From Microscilla marina ATCC 23134 (lineage in GTDB: Bacteria > Bacteroidota > Bacteroidia > Cytophagales > Microscillaceae), in contig NZ_AAWS01000071.1 of NCBI RefSeq assembly GCF_000169175.1, positions 1 to 34,570 on the forward strand: a stretch of 34,570 bases of DNA, in the 5' to 3' direction. Both the position numbers and the translations under genes were made by a program. The notes under the pieces are model-generated. The model made no database searches and was not told the origin of the DNA. It saw only the letters and a program-made list of their open reading frames with translations. Shown in pieces: positions 33,043-34,570 of this stretch. Within the stretch, counting starts at the first letter, position 1; each line of letters starts with the position of its first letter.

Positions 33043-34443
33043 CTAACTATAACTCACCTCTACAATAAACAAGCTATCAGCTCCCATGACTGGAATATAG
33101 AGTTTTTGCTTGTTTTCATCATAATGCCATTGGTGGGCAGGTGCTACCCAAGATTCTACTTTTTCTTGTTCGTCCTCCAAAAATAAAGCTTGGTGAGGCG
33201 ATTTTGCCCGCCAAGCTTCAAAATTTGCACGCCAGACTTGAATGGCTTGCTCATATTGGGAAGAACTTGGGTTGATAAAATCGGAAGCCTTAGGCTTGTT
33301 TGGTTTTTCAGGTGATGGTTGAATTACAGGAAAAGCTTCAAGTGGAGGGATACTGAAAAAGATTTGTCCAGAAGGTTTATATGCAATAAAAAAAGGTGAA
33401 TAATTACCTCTCCCTGAGAAGTAAAATTTTTGATCTTGATCTATATATACCAAATCCCAATAATATTTACGGTAACCTTCTGGGTCAGATGGAAAAAGCT
33501 TATGCTGTTTTTCTACTAGTTCAATAGGTATTTTAAAGGAAAATATTTGCTTCGGTCTTTTTTCTCCAAATTTCCATTGTTCTACTGTAATTACGTGAGG
33601 AGTTTTTGAGTTGACAGGGCGAGATATATAAATATAGTTTTGAGATGGTTCTACAACGATATTGCTGACTTCTTCTAAGGTTGGCTCAAAGACTGCATAC
33701 TGGTAAATATATTCATAATTTAACCCTGTATTTATATTAAACTCCACAGAGTTTTGTTGGTACCCCAAAGGTATTTCGTTTGTCGGTAATGCCTCCAGGA
33801 TTGTTTGAATAGATGTTTCTTGCGACTTGTAAGACAAACAATTTCCTGTCAAATCAAAGGAATATTCATCTATTTTTGTGGTAGGTTTCTTAAATACCCT
33901 ATTAAAGTATCCAGGGGGTTTGTTACCTATAGGGCGTTCAATACTATTTTGAAAATCTATTGGACTATATTGAATATCTAGGGCTTGTATTCCTTTTATA
34001 TGAACTAATTGTGTTTTGAGGTCTATCCAAGCATCCAGTTGTGAATAATTTATGTCTTTTTCTGACTGAACTAGCTTAATCTCTTTAAGTTGGTTAGTTG
34101 CCAAGTAGTAAACATATAACCTGTTACTATTCACCAAATAAGGGTGGTTTTCTTTTTGAACAGTATAACGAATGCAACTTGTGTCATAAAATATAAGCAA
34201 GTACTCAGGAAGGTAATAACGAATATGGGGAGCTATGAGTTTTTTGTTTGCATAGGCTGTATTGTAATAGTGGTTGAAATCATCTTTTGTGTAAAGTTTC
34301 TCTGGTTCGTTGCTTAACACCAACATGTCCTCATCAAATACAATTAAGTCAAAAAAACGCTGTAAACCTTTGTGCGGATGCCAGCCCCAAGGAATTTCAG
34401 CTAGTAAGTTATAATATTTTATGTCGCTATTGCTTTGTTCCAT
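33043..34443 (-). CDS. Hypothetical protein, possibly propeller-like
   Basis: The 466-residue product has no signal peptide, starts MEQSNSDIKYYNLLAEIPWG and is rich in Tyr, Phe and Pro. Recurring short beta-like stretches (RLYVYYLATNQLKEIKLV, YIYISRPVNSKTPHVITVEQ, KFYFSGRGNYSPFFIAYKPS, KLYIPVMGADSLFIVEVSYS) suggest a beta-propeller or similar repeated beta fold. A Pro-rich linker (VIQPSPEKPNKPKASDF) precedes a helical segment (QVWRANFEAWRAKSP). I do not recognise the family. The start codon overlaps the end of a reading frame entering from the right window edge, as in an operon. The gene is AT-rich compared with the housekeeping genes. Confidence 0.65.
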   Translation of the reverse strand: MEQSNSDIKYYNLLAEIPWGWHPHKGLQRFFDLIVFDEDMLVLSNEPEKLYTKDDFNHYYNTAYANKKLIAPHIRYYLPEYLLIFYDTSCIRYTVQKENHPYLVNSNRLYVYYLATNQLKEIKLVQSEKDINYSQLDAWIDLKTQLVHIKGIQALDIQYSPIDFQNSIERPIGNKPPGYFNRVFKKPTTKIDEYSFDLTGNCLSYKSQETSIQTILEALPTNEIPLGYQQNSVEFNINTGLNYEYIYQYAVFEPTLEEVSNIVVEPSQNYIYISRPVNSKTPHVITVEQWKFGEKRPKQIFSFKIPIELVEKQHKLFPSDPEGYRKYYWDLVYIDQDQKFYFSGRGNYSPFFIAYKPSGQIFFSIPPLEAFPVIQPSPEKPNKPKASDFINPSSSQYEQAIQVWRANFEAWRAKSPHQALFLEDEQEKVESWVAPAHQWHYDENKQKLYIPVMGADSLFIVEVSYS

Positions 34444-34570
34444 ATGTAATGTTTTTCTTAACAGGTTCGATATCTGGGTATATTGATTTCCCTTTTTGAT
34501 TCATGTAATCACATATTTCTTCTACGTTGTGCCAAGTCTTCCACAGGAGACTTAAAAGAGCGGGTGCTGG
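34427..34570 (-). CDS. Partial reading frame entering from the right edge
   Basis: A frame open from the window edge to a TAG at 34427-34429 encodes 47 residues, including LLWKTWHNVEEICDYMNQKG and IYPDIEPVKKN. It overlaps the next start codon (34443) by 17 nt. Composition looks protein-like. However, the first 30 nt resemble a repeat also seen at 32151-32180, so the start of the gene or its reality cannot be judged without upstream sequence. Confidence 0.4.
   Translation of the reverse strand, partial: PAPALLSLLWKTWHNVEEICDYMNQKGKSIYPDIEPVKKNITYGTKQ

Overview
This window looks like chromosomal DNA of a gliding, Cytophagales-type Bacteroidota (a Microscilla-like genome is my best guess, from general familiarity, not a search). 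The signs are a type IX secretion (T9SS) C-terminal sorting domain, a TonB receptor with a carboxypeptidase-D-like N-domain, a propeller/Y_Y_Y sensor protein, promoter-like TAnnTTTG boxes, and A-rich leaders without clear Shine-Dalgarno sequences. Codon use is moderate in GC over most of the window and becomes AT-rich in the second half of the AIPR gene and beyond about 30.2 kb.

Layout. 0.2-2.4 kb: dprA and a membrane J-domain/TPR protein, closely spaced. 2.5-6.4 kb, minus strand: two secreted cysteine peptidases, a papain-like C1 enzyme and a caspase-like C14 enzyme with five 46-residue repeats. 6.9-12.6 kb: housekeeping and regulation, namely bifunctional Rel/SpoT, a Fur-family repressor, a STAS anti-anti-sigma protein, purA and a small lipoprotein. 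12.8-15.6 kb: a 7TM LytS-type histidine kinase and its LytTR response regulator, separated by an array of palindromic repeats. 15.8-21.6 kb: ddl, a lone AIPR-family gene (candidate phage defence), a T9SS-exported protein and a rhodanese. 22.1-26.1 kb: a TonB-dependent receptor and a beta-propeller phytase lipoprotein, probably a phytate-use locus. 26.8-30.2 kb: a large membrane sensor with a SpoIIE/PP2C phosphatase output. 30.2-34.6 kb: unrecognised AT-rich genes among repeats.

The most unusual feature is the non-coding DNA. Several dispersed repeat families fill the intergenic spaces. (i) Two MITE-like elements with 12-bp inverted ends lie near the window ends in opposite orientation. (ii) A palindromic REP-like unit has the core CCGATnnATATCGG. 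(iii) Two modules occur in mirrored order on both sides of the histidine-kinase gene and even supply its stop codon. (iv) A 53-nt unit lies in inverted copies 5.6 kb apart. I saw no rRNA, tRNA, CRISPR array, transposase, integrase or phage structural gene.

Possible links between genes: the STAS protein and the SpoIIE phosphatase could belong to one partner-switching pathway, but no anti-sigma kinase is present. The receptor and phytase probably act together on phytate. The kinase and LytTR regulator are very likely a pair. No gene set here clearly forms an undescribed system; the best leads are the repeat-bracketed kinase, the mosaic AIPR gene, the repeat-bearing caspase and the unrecognised right-end genes.
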